A DNA stretch of 64,000 nt from Cylindrobasidium torrendii FP15055 ss-10 (GCA_000934385.1 KN880439.1:232902-296901); one strand, 5' to 3'. Positions 35,562-46,794 are shown, numbered from the stretch's first letter. A program made the numbers and translations. The notes: generated by a model from the sequence alone, not told the origin.

Positions 35562-36990
35562 TCATGCACGGGCCTTGAGGGTGCCGAGGAAGGCGGCCTT
35601 CTCCTCGAAGGTTTGGAAGGAGCCGTGCTGGAGACAATGTCAGGGAGAAAAGAATGGAGAAGTAACGGAGTACGCACGCCGAATTTCGACGATGTATCGA
35701 TGAACTTGAGGGAGACCTTCTCGAGATCCCGGCGAGAGGTGTGCACCATGAGAGACTTGCGGAGGGTAATAACACGCTTCTTGGTACCAGGGACGGAGCC
35801 CTTGAGCATCAAGAAGTCGTTCTTGATGATACCATAGTGGGGGAAGCCACCCATCGGGGTGATGGTCTTCTTCGTGATGTCCGACTCTGTTGAGGCGTTC
35901 GCGTCGCTGTCGCCAGCACCAATACGGTAAATCTTCTTGTTGATCTCAGTACGGTGGTGGTATCCATCTGAGGATGTGTTTAGAACATCGTTATGATAGT
36001 TTGATGAAAATACACACTTTGACCGGCACGCGCGACAGAGAACATGACGTTGGAAGGATGCCATGCACCGATACAGGCGACCTTGCGGAGACCCTTGTGT
36101 GTCTTGCGAGGAAGCTTCTTGGTCCCCCAGCGGTGGGTGACACCCTCGAAACCGTGACCCTTGGTAACAGCAATAACATCGATGGGCTCATCCTGCTCGA
36201 AGATGGAGGTGACCTCGATGGGCTTCTCGAAAAGACCGTGGGCGAACTCGACCTTGTCGGGAATGGAGCCACCGTTGACCTGAATCTCCATAAGGTGGGC
36301 CTTCTTCTGGGTGAGGCCAGTCTTGCGGATTTGTGTGTGCGCAAGGACACGGACGACAGTGCAGTACTTGCGGATGCGCTCGAGCTCGCGGGTCACGGAC
36401 TTGCCGTTGTCCTCGGCGTGCTTCTTAGCGTAGCGGGTGAATGCTTTCTTCTTTGAGCGGTACCAGTTTTTGTAGAAGCGACGCTTGATCTCGTCGGAAA
36501 GATGGGATGCCCAGACAGTGGTAAGAGTGCGCAGACCACGGGGAGTCTCGACATATCCAACAACACCGACAGCAATCATGGGGGGAGTCTCAATGATGGT
36601 CACAGCCTCGACAATTTCACGCTTGTGCATCTCTGAAATTGAAGTTCAATTGCGGATCGAAGGATGGGATGGAGAACACGCACTTGAGCCAGGACGGTCA
36701 AGCTCACGAACAACATGGGTCATGCCAGCCTTGTAGCCGAGGATTGCGGTGAGGTGGACGGGCTTCTTGGGGTCATCCTTGGGGAACGATTTGACCTTGC
36801 CGCGGTGGCGGGCGGCACGCTTGCGCGGCAGGAAGCCGAGCGAACCATGGCGGGGGGCCTCGTACTGTTTTCCTCTGATCAATCCTGCATTCCTCCTAAG
36901 CGAGACACACGCCCACGAACCTTACGGTGACTAGAAGGTGCGCATTAGCATTTCGATAATCGTACACTGTAGCGGCAGCGCGTACCTCAT
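35562..36990 (-). CDS. RPL3: 60S ribosomal protein L3 (uL3)
   Basis: This is a core large-subunit protein near the peptidyl-transferase centre. The first two exons are tiny: ATG-AG splices to give MSHRK, then [20 protein letters not shown] with [20 protein letters not shown] and [16 protein letters not shown]. Next come [40 protein letters not shown], then [20 protein letters not shown] (the W-finger loop region), [20 protein letters not shown], and [20 protein letters not shown] with [20 protein letters not shown]. The last exon is [25 protein letters not shown]. Translation fits the family from end to end (about 388 residues). As in many fungal ribosomal protein genes the introns crowd the 5' end. 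Confidence 0.96.
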
Positions 36991-37398
36991 CTTGAGCTGG
37001 TCTTGAGGGGAGCGCGGTTCACGACGTCGAAAAAATCAGATCAGCCCTCCCACTTTGGAAAACTGTGCAGTCGTTTAACTTACCATCACGGCACATGCCG
37101 AGCGGCCACGTGATTGCCGATTTGCCTAACAATTCCGAAACAACGTTCAATTCGAGGGCCAGATCCAATATTCACGACTTCATTACTTACGACCTCTGTG
37201 TGTGCGAATTCTCGAATCTCACACCTTCACGAGAGGTTGACCTCGGACTCCGATCCGGTCTCCCGGCACCGCCACTGGAGACTGTACCTCGTGACATCAC
37301 TGCGCAACACACCCATCGCAACTCGGGCACCACGGGGCTGTCCACTCTGCTCACTCGCCGTCGAGCTGTAACATGCTTCCTGTCCATCACTAAGGTCC
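36991..37398. promoter_or_regulatory. Bidirectional promoter region RPL3 / EH-domain gene with E-box
   Basis: About 400 bases separate divergent starts. CACGTG at 37107-37112, in the context GGCCACGTGATT, lies about 117 bases upstream of the RPL3 ATG. Such bHLH (Cbf1-like) sites are known in some fungal ribosomal protein promoters. Confidence 0.45.
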
Positions 37399-39601
37399 AT
37401 GACCTCCTCCGAAGAAAGTCGTCTTGTCGATGTAATTCTTGGCTCCCGCGAAAGCCTCCCCGCCGCCGACGCTATCAATGCGTTCCTTCCATCCCGACTT
37501 CCGCCCGAAGTCCTGGCACATGTATGGGAAATGACAGAATCTGACCAGAAAGGCTATCTTTCGCGGGATGAAGTCTTAAGATCTCTGAGACTGTTGGGAT
37601 GGGCCCAGCGGGGCTTCGCGTTGGAGGAAGGCCTGGCCGATGAACGTGCGTTCTGCCATACGGTGCATTCATGATATTTACTTGTCAATAGCTAGTCCAT
37701 TGGTAACTTTGGACGGACAAGAGAGTCCACCGCTACCAGTACCCACCTTCTTCATCGCACCTTCTCTTTCTCCAACCAATCGCGCCAAATATGAAGCTCT
37801 ATTCCACCGAACAGGTCCAGAAGACGGGCTATTAGACGGTACGCTCTTGCAGCAGGCACTCACTTCGCATACTCATCAATGCGTCGTGCAGGTCGCAAGA
37901 TATGGGCTACCATGCTCAAGTCCAATCTCTCCCTTGATAAGCTCACGCACATCTGGCACGCATCCACTCACATACGCTTCCCAAATACCGCTGACCGTTT
38001 ATCAGGGACCTCGTTGACGCACAGCGGGCTGCCAAGTTGAACTGCACGGAATTCTGTCTGATTATGTATTTCATACACGGCCTGCTCGACGGCTACATCA
38101 AAGCCCTCCCATCGAGCATTCCGCCCCATCTCTATCAGGAGGCAGAGCAAACTTTTGTCGAGAAGATAGATTTCCCTGTCCCCTCCACGCCCAGCACTAC
38201 ACTGGTCCACGCCTTCACCACTGACTTCCACTTCATCCGTGCTAGTGTAGACTTGGACTCTTGGACTATCCCGGAAGTTGTGAAGCAGCACTCGGACTCC
38301 TACTTCACTGCACTCGATAAGGATGCGAGCAACATGCTCCATGGTGACGAGGTAGTGCCCTTTCTAGTAGACTCCGGCCTACCCCCAGAAGAGCTCGCTC
38401 GAATATGGTATGTGCAATTCATGTCTTGGATGACTATATATTGACAGACCCCAAGGGATTTATGCGACACAGGCTACAAGGGCTATCTCGTCCCGGACGA
38501 GTTTGCGCGCTCTGTCTTCCTCGTGTACAAGGAATTGGCGGGATACCAAGTGCCCATGGTATTGCCACCCATCCATTCAAGCGTCCAGTGTGGCCTACTT
38601 CCTGAGCCACAGCCCCGTTCGCGTCGACAGACGCTCTCTGATGTTGAGAGTGAGTTCCTGAGTCATCCTCATGTTGAAATACCAACGTCGATCCAGAGCC
38701 CTTGTTGAACAAGCGGTGGTCCGAGTTGCCTCCTCTACCACAAACACCTTCACCTGCGTCCGCCCCTTCGCCGGACGTTTCCGATGAGCTGGACGAGCTC
38801 AAACTCAAGCTCGAACACATGTCACAGTTACGCATGAAGGAAAAGAGCACACTAAACGACCACATTGCAGAGCTACAGCAATCACAGCAGGAATTACTTA
38901 CCGAGAACAGCGAGCTTCGAATTGGGATGCGCAATGCCAGCCACTCAATGCGTCGGTCAATGACTGTACACACTGACAAGTCCAACTCACTCGCGGCGGA
39001 AAACGCCAGGCTGAAGCAACAGCTCCGGGAGGCAGATACCGCTCGAGAGAACCTGCGCGAGATGCATACGAGAGCGATGGTCGAGGTCACGCAGGAAAAC
39101 CAGTTGTTGCATGCCAAGGCTGAAAGTCTTGCCAGTGCAATGACAAGCACAGCTGAGGAACGTGACGTCCAGCGCCTAGTGATTGAAGAAATGACTGCCG
39201 AAATCGATCGGCTGAGGATGCAGGTGGCGGACTTACGGGATACGGCGACACTGCTTCCCAGTGCAGGAGACGACGAGGATTTGCAACGGCAGATCAATGA
39301 GGACATTGCGCGAGAGAACCGAAAGCTGAGGTCGCAGGTCGGAGAGCTGGCAGAGTCGTTGAGAAGTTTGCAAGCGTCGTATGCTACGATGGTCAGCCGC
39401 GATGACTTTGAGCGCGAGCGGCAGGAGGGACGACAGCGGGTGGCACAGGCTGAAGGGCAACGAGCGGACTTGCAGAGGCGTATGGATGCCGCGATACAGG
39501 ATAACCATAGACTGCGCGCTTCCAGGACCGCGACTGAGGTGCGGGGAACGGAACGAGACTTGCCACCACCAGCGTATGAGGCCGTTGCCCCGGGAACTTG
39601 A
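37399..39601 (+). CDS. EH-domain and coiled-coil endocytic adaptor (EDE1/EPS15-like)
   Basis: Three EH (EF-hand-like) domains come first. EH1 is AADAINAFLPSRLPPEVLAH with DQKGYLSRDEVLRSLRLLGW. EH2 is RAKYEALFHRTGPEDGLLDG, joined to ARDIWAKSNLSLDKLTHIW-type sequence, with CTEFCLIMYFIHGLLDGYIK. EH3 is SYFTALDKDASNMLHGDEVV with GLPPEELARIW and DTGYKGYLVPDEFARSVFLV. After a Pro/Ser link the region from about 38,770 is a long coiled coil (LDELKLKLEHMSQLRMKEKS onward) to RDLPPPAYEAVAPGT. EH domains bind NPF peptides, so a role in the early endocytic coat at the plasma membrane is likely. The coiled coil is the likely oligomerisation part. Unlike yeast Ede1 no UBA domain is visible. About 640 residues. 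Confidence 0.82.
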
Positions 39602-39696
39602 TTTAAATGTGAATTACTGTATATTATGTTCGTCTCGAATCATCTCGAGAACCCTCCACATTATGCTCTTGTTTTCAGTGTCATATCTAGGCACAT

Positions 39697-40429
39697 CTAT
39701 TCTTTCCTCAGTGCTTGCAAATGGACACGCAGTTTCTCAAGGGCCCGGTATCTATGGGAAATGGTGTTCTTCACTTTGGGATCCATTTCCGCGTATCTGG
39801 CAAATTGTGAGCAGAGGCACAATATGTGGCTTTTGACATACGTCTCTGTAAACCCGTCGGGCTGGAAAGTCGCGTCCCATCCAAAGGTTGTCGGTCCTCT
39901 TGCAGGAACGACGTGCCCGTCTGTCTTTCCTTCAAAGATGAGGACTTCTTGGCCGGGTCCGGGAGAGTAGGCGAAGGTGCAGAGGGCCCATGCCTCACGG
40001 CCTTCGAGGCTGCCTGGTTTCGTGAAGCCGTCGAGCATACGATTGAGGCCTGCGTGTCCGACATCCTGCATGAAATACTTGATATATGGCCCCGGCAGTC
40101 CGTTCAGCGCCTTGAAGCACAGTGCAGTGTCTTCGGTGATGCAGGGCCCGCCGACTGCCTGTGCTGCTGCTGCACATTTTGCCCGTGCGACCTCTTGTGT
40201 TGAGCCTTGTATTTCGGGAACTGTGTTATAAGCATTAATTTGGATCTTTCAGCGATATACAAGCCTCACTATCCACTTCCTGATTGACCACATCTATTGG
40301 GACATCGCCGATGCTCAAGATGGCCTTGACTTCCCTCAGTTTGTTGGCGTTGCCGGTAACGAAAACTGAAAGAATCAGCTTTCAGACTTTTTGACAACCA
40401 AGTCGCTTACCTATACTTTTGTCAGGCAT
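39697..40429 (-). CDS. HAM1: Inosine triphosphate pyrophosphatase (Ham1 family)
   Basis: This enzyme hydrolyses ITP, dITP and XTP to keep them out of nucleic acids. From ATG 40429, MPDKSI splices to [17 protein letters not shown], then [30 protein letters not shown] with [20 protein letters not shown] and [20 protein letters not shown], then [20 protein letters not shown] and [21 protein letters not shown] short intron follows before [20 protein letters not shown]. The nucleotide-binding TGNANK, the acidic EDTAL and the FGWD block are intact. Size about 190 residues, as in the family. Confidence 0.93.
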
Positions 40430-40608
40430 GGTGGTCGTGAGTCAAAGCTTGAGTCAAGGATGGCAAGAGGAACGCGATCTAAGGGACAAGCGGAGATAAG
40501 ATTAATTCGGACACATTGCTTCCGTTCCGATTGCCGACGTCCGCTCCGCTTTCCCTCAAGAGACCACGACCGTCCAGTGGGCCGAGTGCTTTTTTCTGCG
40601 GAAATTGC
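40430..40608. promoter_or_regulatory. Compact bidirectional promoter (ITPase / aminopeptidase P)
   Basis: A 179-base stretch between divergent ATGs. No TATA box was found. Confidence 0.4.
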
Positions 40609-42746
40609 ATGTCGTTGTTTGCGAGAGCGTGTATTCGTTCTCTCACGCGGAACGGGGCGCACTGGGCCCGAAATTCGCAATTCACTAACGCGACTTTTCG
40701 GCCCTTTTTGAGAAACTACTCTTCACCAATCGCCATGACTGTCCAAACGGGAGAACGACTTGCGTCTTTGCGCAAGCTGATGTCGGAATGGAAAGGGGAA
40801 AAGAGACAATCATTGGATGTGTATGTCGTGCCGAGTGAGGATGCCCGTACGTGTTCAGAACGACACTGGCAGCCAGAATTCTCACAGCAACAGATGGATC
40901 TGAATACAGTGCTCCCTGCGACGACCGGCGCGCATGGATTTCTGGATTCGACGGATCCGCCGGCTGTGCCGTTATTACCCACGATAAAGCTCTCCTCTTC
41001 ACCGATGGCCGTTACTGGCTTCAGGCATCTGGCCAGTTGGATGAGTGCGTTCAATCTCCACTGCTCTGCGATCTATTGCTCATTGTCGCAGCAATTGGAC
41101 ATTGATGAAGCAGGGGGCCCTAAACGTCCCTACCTGGCAAGATTACCTCTCGAAGAGCATACCCAGCGACAGTCTTATTGGCATTGACCCCACTCTTATT
41201 GCTGCATGTGGGCTCCTCATCGATGTCCTCTTATCAGTTGCTCATACCCTCATCAGCTGATGCAACGACCATCAAGACAGCACTCGCCCCACGCTCCTCT
41301 ACACTGGTACCCGTCATCCAAAACCTTGTCGATGGCGCCTGGGACTCAGACCGCCCTGCACGCCCTGCGAACAAAATCTTCGAGCTCAGTACTGAGTGGA
41401 GCGGCAAAGGACATCAGGAAAAGCTCTCTGAGGTCCAAGCTGAGCTGGCCAAACTGGAGGATGGCAAAGTCGATGCCGTCGTCTTGTCCGCCCTTGACGA
41501 AATCGCATGGCTCTTCAATCTCCGTGGAAGCGACATCGACTACAACCCCGTATTCTTTTCGTACGCAATTGTGCCAAAAGAGGGCGAGGCCCAGCTCTTT
41601 GTTCAAGAAGCAGCAGAGGTCGAATTCGCGTCGAATAAAGGCCTCCAAGGCGTCAACATTTCCGCGTATGACAAGTTTTGGGATGCGTTGAAGAAAGTTG
41701 TTGCCGACAGTGAGAAGGTACTTGTGCCCAACTCGTCCTCATTGGCCATTTCGACCGTTATTGGAGACAAGACGTATATGGCTGCCTCTCCCATTTCCAT
41801 CTTGAAAGCTATCAAAAACCAGGTCGAGCTCGATGGATTCCGGAATTCACATGTACGCGACGGTGTTGCCCTTGTGCGGTACTTTGCTTGGCTGGAGGAG
41901 AAGCTGAATAGCGAGGATAATCAAGTCAACGAGTGGGATGCTGCGACCGTTCTTGAACAGTATCGCTCTGAGCTCCAGCACTTCCGAGGATTGTCATTCC
42001 CGACGATCTCATCTACAGGCAAAAACGGTGCCATCATTCACTACGGGCCCTCGAAAGATGACAGTGCAGTGGTCGACCCCAATGAATTGTATCTTTGCGA
42101 CTCTGGCGCACAATTCACAGACGGTACGACGGATGTCACTCGGACATGGCATTTTGGCAAGAATGTGCCCCGCGCGGAGGAGATTCGGGCGTTTACTCGT
42201 GTGCTGCAAGGGCACATCGCTATCGACACTGCCGTATTCCCAGGCGGGACCACTGGCTTTACTATCGACTCATGGGCTCGAAGGGCACTGTGGAAAGACG
42301 GTTTGGACTACCGACATGGGACTGGACACGGCATTGGGCACTTCCTCAACGTCCACGAAGGTCCCCATGGAATTGGGTTGCGCATTGCATATAATGCCAC
42401 GCCATTGCAGCCGGGTATGGTCGTCTCTAACGAGCCAGGATACTACGAGGATGGCAAGTTCGGGGTCCGTATCGAAAGTGTTGTACTCGTCAAAGAGATC
42501 AAAGACGGTATGGGCAAATGGGGCGGCGAGGCAGGCAAGGGCTTCGGTGGCAAGGGCTGGTATGAGTTTGAGAGGGTGACAATGTGTCCTATCCAGAAGA
42601 AACTCGTCGATAAATCATTGTTGACCAAGGATGAAGTTGAGTGGTTGGATGGATACCATGCAGAGGTTCTGGACAAGGTTGGACCACTTCTCGGTAACGA
42701 CACGCGCGCAAGAGCATGGCTTGAGAAGGAATGCTCTCCGATATAA
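40609..42746 (+). CDS. Xaa-Pro aminopeptidase (aminopeptidase P)
   Basis: This M24 metallopeptidase removes an N-terminal residue before proline. The first ATG (40609) gives [20 protein letters not shown] and continues Arg/Asn/Ser-rich without acids for about 42 residues, a good mitochondrial presequence. A second in-frame ATG at 40735 ([20 protein letters not shown]) matches the start of cytosolic family members. Early exons join to [20 protein letters not shown] with [13 protein letters not shown]. The catalytic part from about 42,070 holds both metal ions: Asp in [10 protein letters not shown] and in [10 protein letters not shown], His in [19 protein letters not shown], Glu in [19 protein letters not shown] (two). 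All ligands are present. Three introns, all in the 5' third. About 660 residues with the presequence. Confidence 0.92.
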
Positions 42747-42794
42747 TATTACAGTAGCTGTAAATAGGATGCTCAAATAAATAAGATTATTATT

Positions 42795-42858
42795 GCGCAC
42801 AGGGTGGGAATTGAACCCAGAATGTCGGGATGCTGATTGGTCCGCGGTTTGTTGCGCA
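42795..42858 (-). other. tRNA-like fragment (possible decayed tRNA)
   Basis: Read on the minus strand, GGGTTCAATTCCC is a perfect T-arm-like hairpin, and the flanks GCGCA and TGCGC can pair as an acceptor-like stem. The whole is about 63 bases, has no clear D-arm and no 7-bp acceptor stem, so an intact tRNA is unlikely. It lies between the aminopeptidase P stop and the PPR gene. Confidence 0.2.
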
Positions 42859-43040
42859 AGGTGGCAGCCAAACAAAAAAGTCCGCGAGACGCGTGAACTT
42901 CGTCTATACTATCACGGTCGCGGTCGACGGAAGTACTGGCGAACGACGCGGTGCTGATGTCGGTGTGTAAATGCATTGAGGATTGTGGGCTGCGTTTGGC
43001 TAACATAACTACAGGATGACAGCATTTCGCGGCCGTATAT

Positions 43041-44825
43041 ATGCTGAGAGCGTTGTCGCTGAGCTCACCGACGACCACGACAGTCTTCCGACGATGTGCT
43101 CCTTCTTATACACTCCATTCCTCGTGCAGACGATACGGCCAAGCCATGGCAACGGAAGAAAGCGGTGCTCTCAAGACGAACCTAGCGAAGCAGCAGGATT
43201 TTCACCGGGCGGACGCTCCGAAGACGGCCCCGCATCTTGCTGTCGCCAGAGAGGACGTGCCCGTGGACGGTCACGACAGCTCGAGGGCAGTAGTGAAACC
43301 ACCGTCCTGCCCCGCGCGTTCGGTTCACCGTTTTCCTGTCAAGAACGCGCTCCTCCCCAACCGTATCTCCCACTTCCTTCACCGACACGCAGAAAACGGA
43401 GACCCAGAAGACTTGGCAGCGAATCGGCGCAGCAAGCTGGCATCTACCCATCTCACTCACCTACAACGGATTGGACACACTCAGTCACCGAACAAAGCCT
43501 GGGCGTCATATACTGCACTTCTCGCGCTTCCGCCGGTGAACGAAAAACACGATACGAAGGTGCCTCATCAGCACCTCCACCGCCTCGTCCGCCTGCTTGG
43601 CCGGAAGCCCGTACGCAACCGCGAGCTTTTTCTCCAACTCGTATCCCTCATGAACTACATCCTCCGCAATGAAGGCAACCTCCACCTGCACGAGTGGAAT
43701 CTGCTCATCGATGTTGCCGGAAATGGTACTCGGAGACCATCTCCGCAAGACTTCAAACTCGCTATCGACGTGTTCACCGACCTGATCAATGGTCTACCTC
43801 CGGGACACACTTTTTCGCCGACACAATACCCTGCCCACACTGCAATCCAGTCACCACAACCAGACATCATCACATACACTACCCTCCTTAACCATGCTAC
43901 GAAAACTCTACATGGTCCCGCTCTCCGCCAAGCCTCCGCCCTTCTGAGCCAGTCTGGCATTCCTCCAAATCGTATCACTCTGCTTTGCCTTCTGGCCTAC
44001 AATTCCAGCATTAAATCTCTCAGTGGTGTGCACCAGATCTTGGGCAAAATGCGACGGGAAGATATCCCGCTGGGTATTGATGGCGTAAATGCATGTATCT
44101 GGGCGTACGCGCGACGTGAGCGGCCTGACATGGTCAAAGCTATCTACACCATCCTTCGCCATGCCGTATTTCCTGACGAAACCCACCATACATTCATCGT
44201 AGAAGCCATCGCTCGACTGGAAAACGACACAGGCATGGCCATCCCGTATGGCATGCGACCGGACGAGATCACGTTCACGGCGGTCATTCAGGCGTACGCG
44301 TATAGCGGCGACATACAAAGCGCGCTCGACGTCTTCCTCGACATGGTTTCGACCGACAATTTGGATACGGCCGCCCCGATGGAGCCTGATGCAACTGGTC
44401 TACTTCAACCCCAGCGGTACGTGCCAACCATGGCTGTCTTCCGTGGGATATTTCTGGGATACGCGAAGCACGGAGAACCGGATTATGAGAACGCTCAGGG
44501 ACCGTGGACAGTCGACGCGCTAGAGGGCATCCTCCAAACGTTCTTAGATCAATGGCCGAACGGGGAAGAGGAGATCACCAAATCGCTGGTGTACTGGATC
44601 ATGGTTGCGTTCATCAAGATCAGCGGAGGCGACTTGCGTCTGGTACGCAGCGTGTGGGAACGTCTGGTGGATGTGTTTGCGGGACCATGGGGAGAGGAGG
44701 GCAATAGGTTGCAGAGGCTGAATGCGGCGTTGCAGATGGATGATGTGCACGCGCGAGAGTTTATATTAGACATGGTCAAGTTGGCGAAGGCTGAAGATGC
44801 GTGGAGGCAGATATATATGCATTAA
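43041..44825 (+). CDS. Mitochondrial pentatricopeptide-repeat protein
   Basis: An intronless frame of 594 codons, rare in this window. The N-terminus MLRALSLSSPTTTTVFRRCA with PSYTLHSSCRRYGQ is Ser/Thr/Arg-rich and lacks acids for about 40 residues, so import into mitochondria is likely. PPR-like helical pairs follow: PDIITYTTLLNHATKTL near residue 275, IPPNRITLLCLLAYNS, DGVNACIWAYARRERPDMVK, then MRPDEITFTAVIQAYAYSGD with IQSALDVFLDMV near residue 415. Such proteins bind organellar RNA and act in its maturation, stability or translation. The target cannot be read from sequence. The C-terminal 110 residues are helical but not clearly PPR. Confidence 0.82.
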   Translation: MLRALSLSSPTTTTVFRRCAPSYTLHSSCRRYGQAMATEESGALKTNLAKQQDFHRADAPKTAPHLAVAREDVPVDGHDSSRAVVKPPSCPARSVHRFPVKNALLPNRISHFLHRHAENGDPEDLAANRRSKLASTHLTHLQRIGHTQSPNKAWASYTALLALPPVNEKHDTKVPHQHLHRLVRLLGRKPVRNRELFLQLVSLMNYILRNEGNLHLHEWNLLIDVAGNGTRRPSPQDFKLAIDVFTDLINGLPPGHTFSPTQYPAHTAIQSPQPDIITYTTLLNHATKTLHGPALRQASALLSQSGIPPNRITLLCLLAYNSSIKSLSGVHQILGKMRREDIPLGIDGVNACIWAYARRERPDMVKAIYTILRHAVFPDETHHTFIVEAIARLENDTGMAIPYGMRPDEITFTAVIQAYAYSGDIQSALDVFLDMVSTDNLDTAAPMEPDATGLLQPQRYVPTMAVFRGIFLGYAKHGEPDYENAQGPWTVDALEGILQTFLDQWPNGEEEITKSLVYWIMVAFIKISGGDLRLVRSVWERLVDVFAGPWGEEGNRLQRLNAALQMDDVHAREFILDMVKLAKAEDAWRQIYMH

Positions 44826-45148
44826 TAACAAGAACATCTTAATGTTAATGCTGGCGAGCACACTCGGAGTCTGCGTAGTTCAGACGCTGACGCGTGAAGT
44901 TCAACAAAAACTAGACATTCCGTGCATCTTTCGCACTCAACCAGGACTTTCGAAAGGACTCGTAGGGTAGATGGCCTTTGGGGTCTTGCAGATACATCCT
45001 AACTTTGTTCTCAGTCTGTGAATATCGCAGTGGAAGGGTAAATTGAGCACGAGTGTAAATAAACATATTAATAAGGCCTATAATCCACCAAAAGATAAAC
45101 TACAACACTTGACCGAGAAAGACTGATGTGGGTATGTGATTGTTACGC
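44826..45148. other. Convergent 3' region (PPR gene / unknown protein gene)
   Basis: About 320 bases, A/T-rich in the second half. It holds both 3' ends. No other feature was recognised. Confidence 0.45.
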
Positions 45149-46439
45149 TCATTCGACATCTGACGTCTGGGCGCTCTGAGGAGGTGGTGTGGAAGGTTCA
45201 ACAGCCTTAGCTTTGCCTTTGCCTTTTGAGGGTTTGCGCTTTGGTGTGAAACGAGACCAAGCCTTGCCCTATAACACGGTTAGCAGATATTCGAAAGCGC
45301 CGGCGCACGAGTTCACACCTTTTCTTTGGATCCAACATTCTCGTCAGATCCATCTGGTCTCTCCATTTCAAAGAAGTCATCCACATCCCGAATCTCCTCC
45401 GCGTCCTCGTCGCCGGGCTCGGGGTCCTCAAACGGATCAGCCCCAGCGGTGTCCTTTTTGCCAGTCAAGAATGGATTTTCGCCCTTGTCCTTATTCCGCT
45501 TGGAAGATAAGCGATGGCGGAGAGACGTCTGCCGTTTCATCATGCCCGGAGGCAGCCAGCCACGTTTGCGCATAACATCGGCCTCGGCCTCAGCACGTTC
45601 CTCTGGGGGCGGACTGGGAGCCTTGGGCGGTGGGGCAGGGGCACCTAGGATATACGAGAACAGACCACCTCCGAATAGCGACGACGACTGTAATACGAGG
45701 CGCAGCAATTGGTGTTGGTATTCTCTTCAGAAGAACCTATATCGCACCTTCTTCGGCGGCGGGACGGGCGCTTGGCCGTCGTCTTCGCCTTCAGCGTCAG
45801 ACCCAATGTCCTGCAGCTGCGTCGTGCTCTCGCTGGCGGGCACCTTTGGTACGGGCTGGCGGGAAAATATCCGTCCAAGCCATGAGCTCGGTTGTTTCCC
45901 TTTCAGGCTCTCCTTCTGCGGATGGAAGATACGGCTGCCGACACGACTGCTCACGCTCCGAAGCGACAGTCCATCTCCCTCCTCACGTCTGTCTGCGCCG
46001 TCCCGGATCTCGACGACTGTGAGGGTTCCTTCGCGCCGCCGACCCTCGAAAAAATCGCGGACAAGCACACTTTGCAGCGAACTGTCGTATTTGAACGGCC
46101 GTATTTTGGCCCAATTTCCAGAGCCGGGCGGGTGCTCCACGAGGATACGGACAATCATCGGCCGCAAATTAAGTGTATGGAGGTCCAGGGCGCGCGCCAG
46201 GGTGTCGTAGGACAACGTGGACACCTCCTCTGGCGCAAGAGAAAACGTGCGCGACCAACCATGGCGCCTGGCGCACGGTGTCAGCCAGCGTTTTCATCCA
46301 GCCTCGAGGACGTTACGTACATTGCGATACAGTTGAGGTTGCCCTCGGTGTGGCCATCGTGGCGGCCGACAGCGCTCAGCGTCTCCCGCGAGCGACTGCT
46401 AAAACCAGATGCATTGTGGGCGTGCTCTCCGTCGGACAT
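45149..46439 (-). CDS. Protein of unknown function, conserved-looking N-terminal domain
   Basis: I do not recognise the family. From ATG 46439 the first exon is MSDGEHAHNASGFSSRSRET with EGNLNCIA. It splices in phase to MRHGWSRTFSLAPEEVSTLS with YDTLARALDLHTLNLRPMIV, RILVEHPPGSGNWAKIRPFK and EGRRREGTLTVVEIRDGADR, which look like a folded alpha/beta domain of about 120 residues. The next part is basic and Ser-rich (SWLGRIFSRQPVPKVPASES), then acidic, then Pro-rich (LGAPAPPPKAPSPPPEE) with the distinctive KRGWLPPGMMKRQTSLRHRL, an acidic stretch and a Lys-rich end (KPSKGKGKAKAVEPSTPPP). No signal peptide or membrane span. About 370 residues, four or so introns. The low-complexity tail suggests a regulatory or nuclear protein. 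See the X-box cluster upstream. Confidence 0.65.
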
Positions 46440-46794
46440 GATGGGGGTATCTCAGAGGGTGAAAAGGACCCCAGATAACAGACCAAATCATTTATACCGC
46501 ATTGCAGGGCCACATTGATCGCTCATTCATGGGGCGTTGCCTGGTTGCCTCTCACGTCGAGACGCGTGATGTTGCGCTAGAACAAGCCCCTCCGTATCAG
46601 TTTTCCATAGCAACATATGAGTCTTCATTCTCTTCCTTCATTCTTTCAAGGGAGGCGTGATCGCTGAACTTTCCGAAGGGTGACGGCGGCGTTGTCCATA
46701 GCAACGCGCTTGGACGCGGTGAAATTAATTCACGAGTTCAAACCCAACGCAAAGCATTTCGTATGTTACACTATTGTACACCTCTTCACTTTGT
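46440..46794. promoter_or_regulatory. Promoter with RFX/X-box-like sites, upstream of the unknown protein gene
   Basis: Three elements resemble the RFX X-box (GTNRCC-N0-3-RGYAAC): GTTGCCTGGTTGCC at 46536-46549 (a direct repeat of half-sites), GTTTTCCATAGCAAC at 46600-46614, and GTTGTCCATAGCAAC at 46691-46705. The last two share TCCATAGCAAC exactly. An ACGCGT lies at 46562-46567. The region is also the 3' side of the aldo/keto reductase gene, so the sites most likely serve the unknown protein gene that starts at 46439. Confidence 0.4.
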
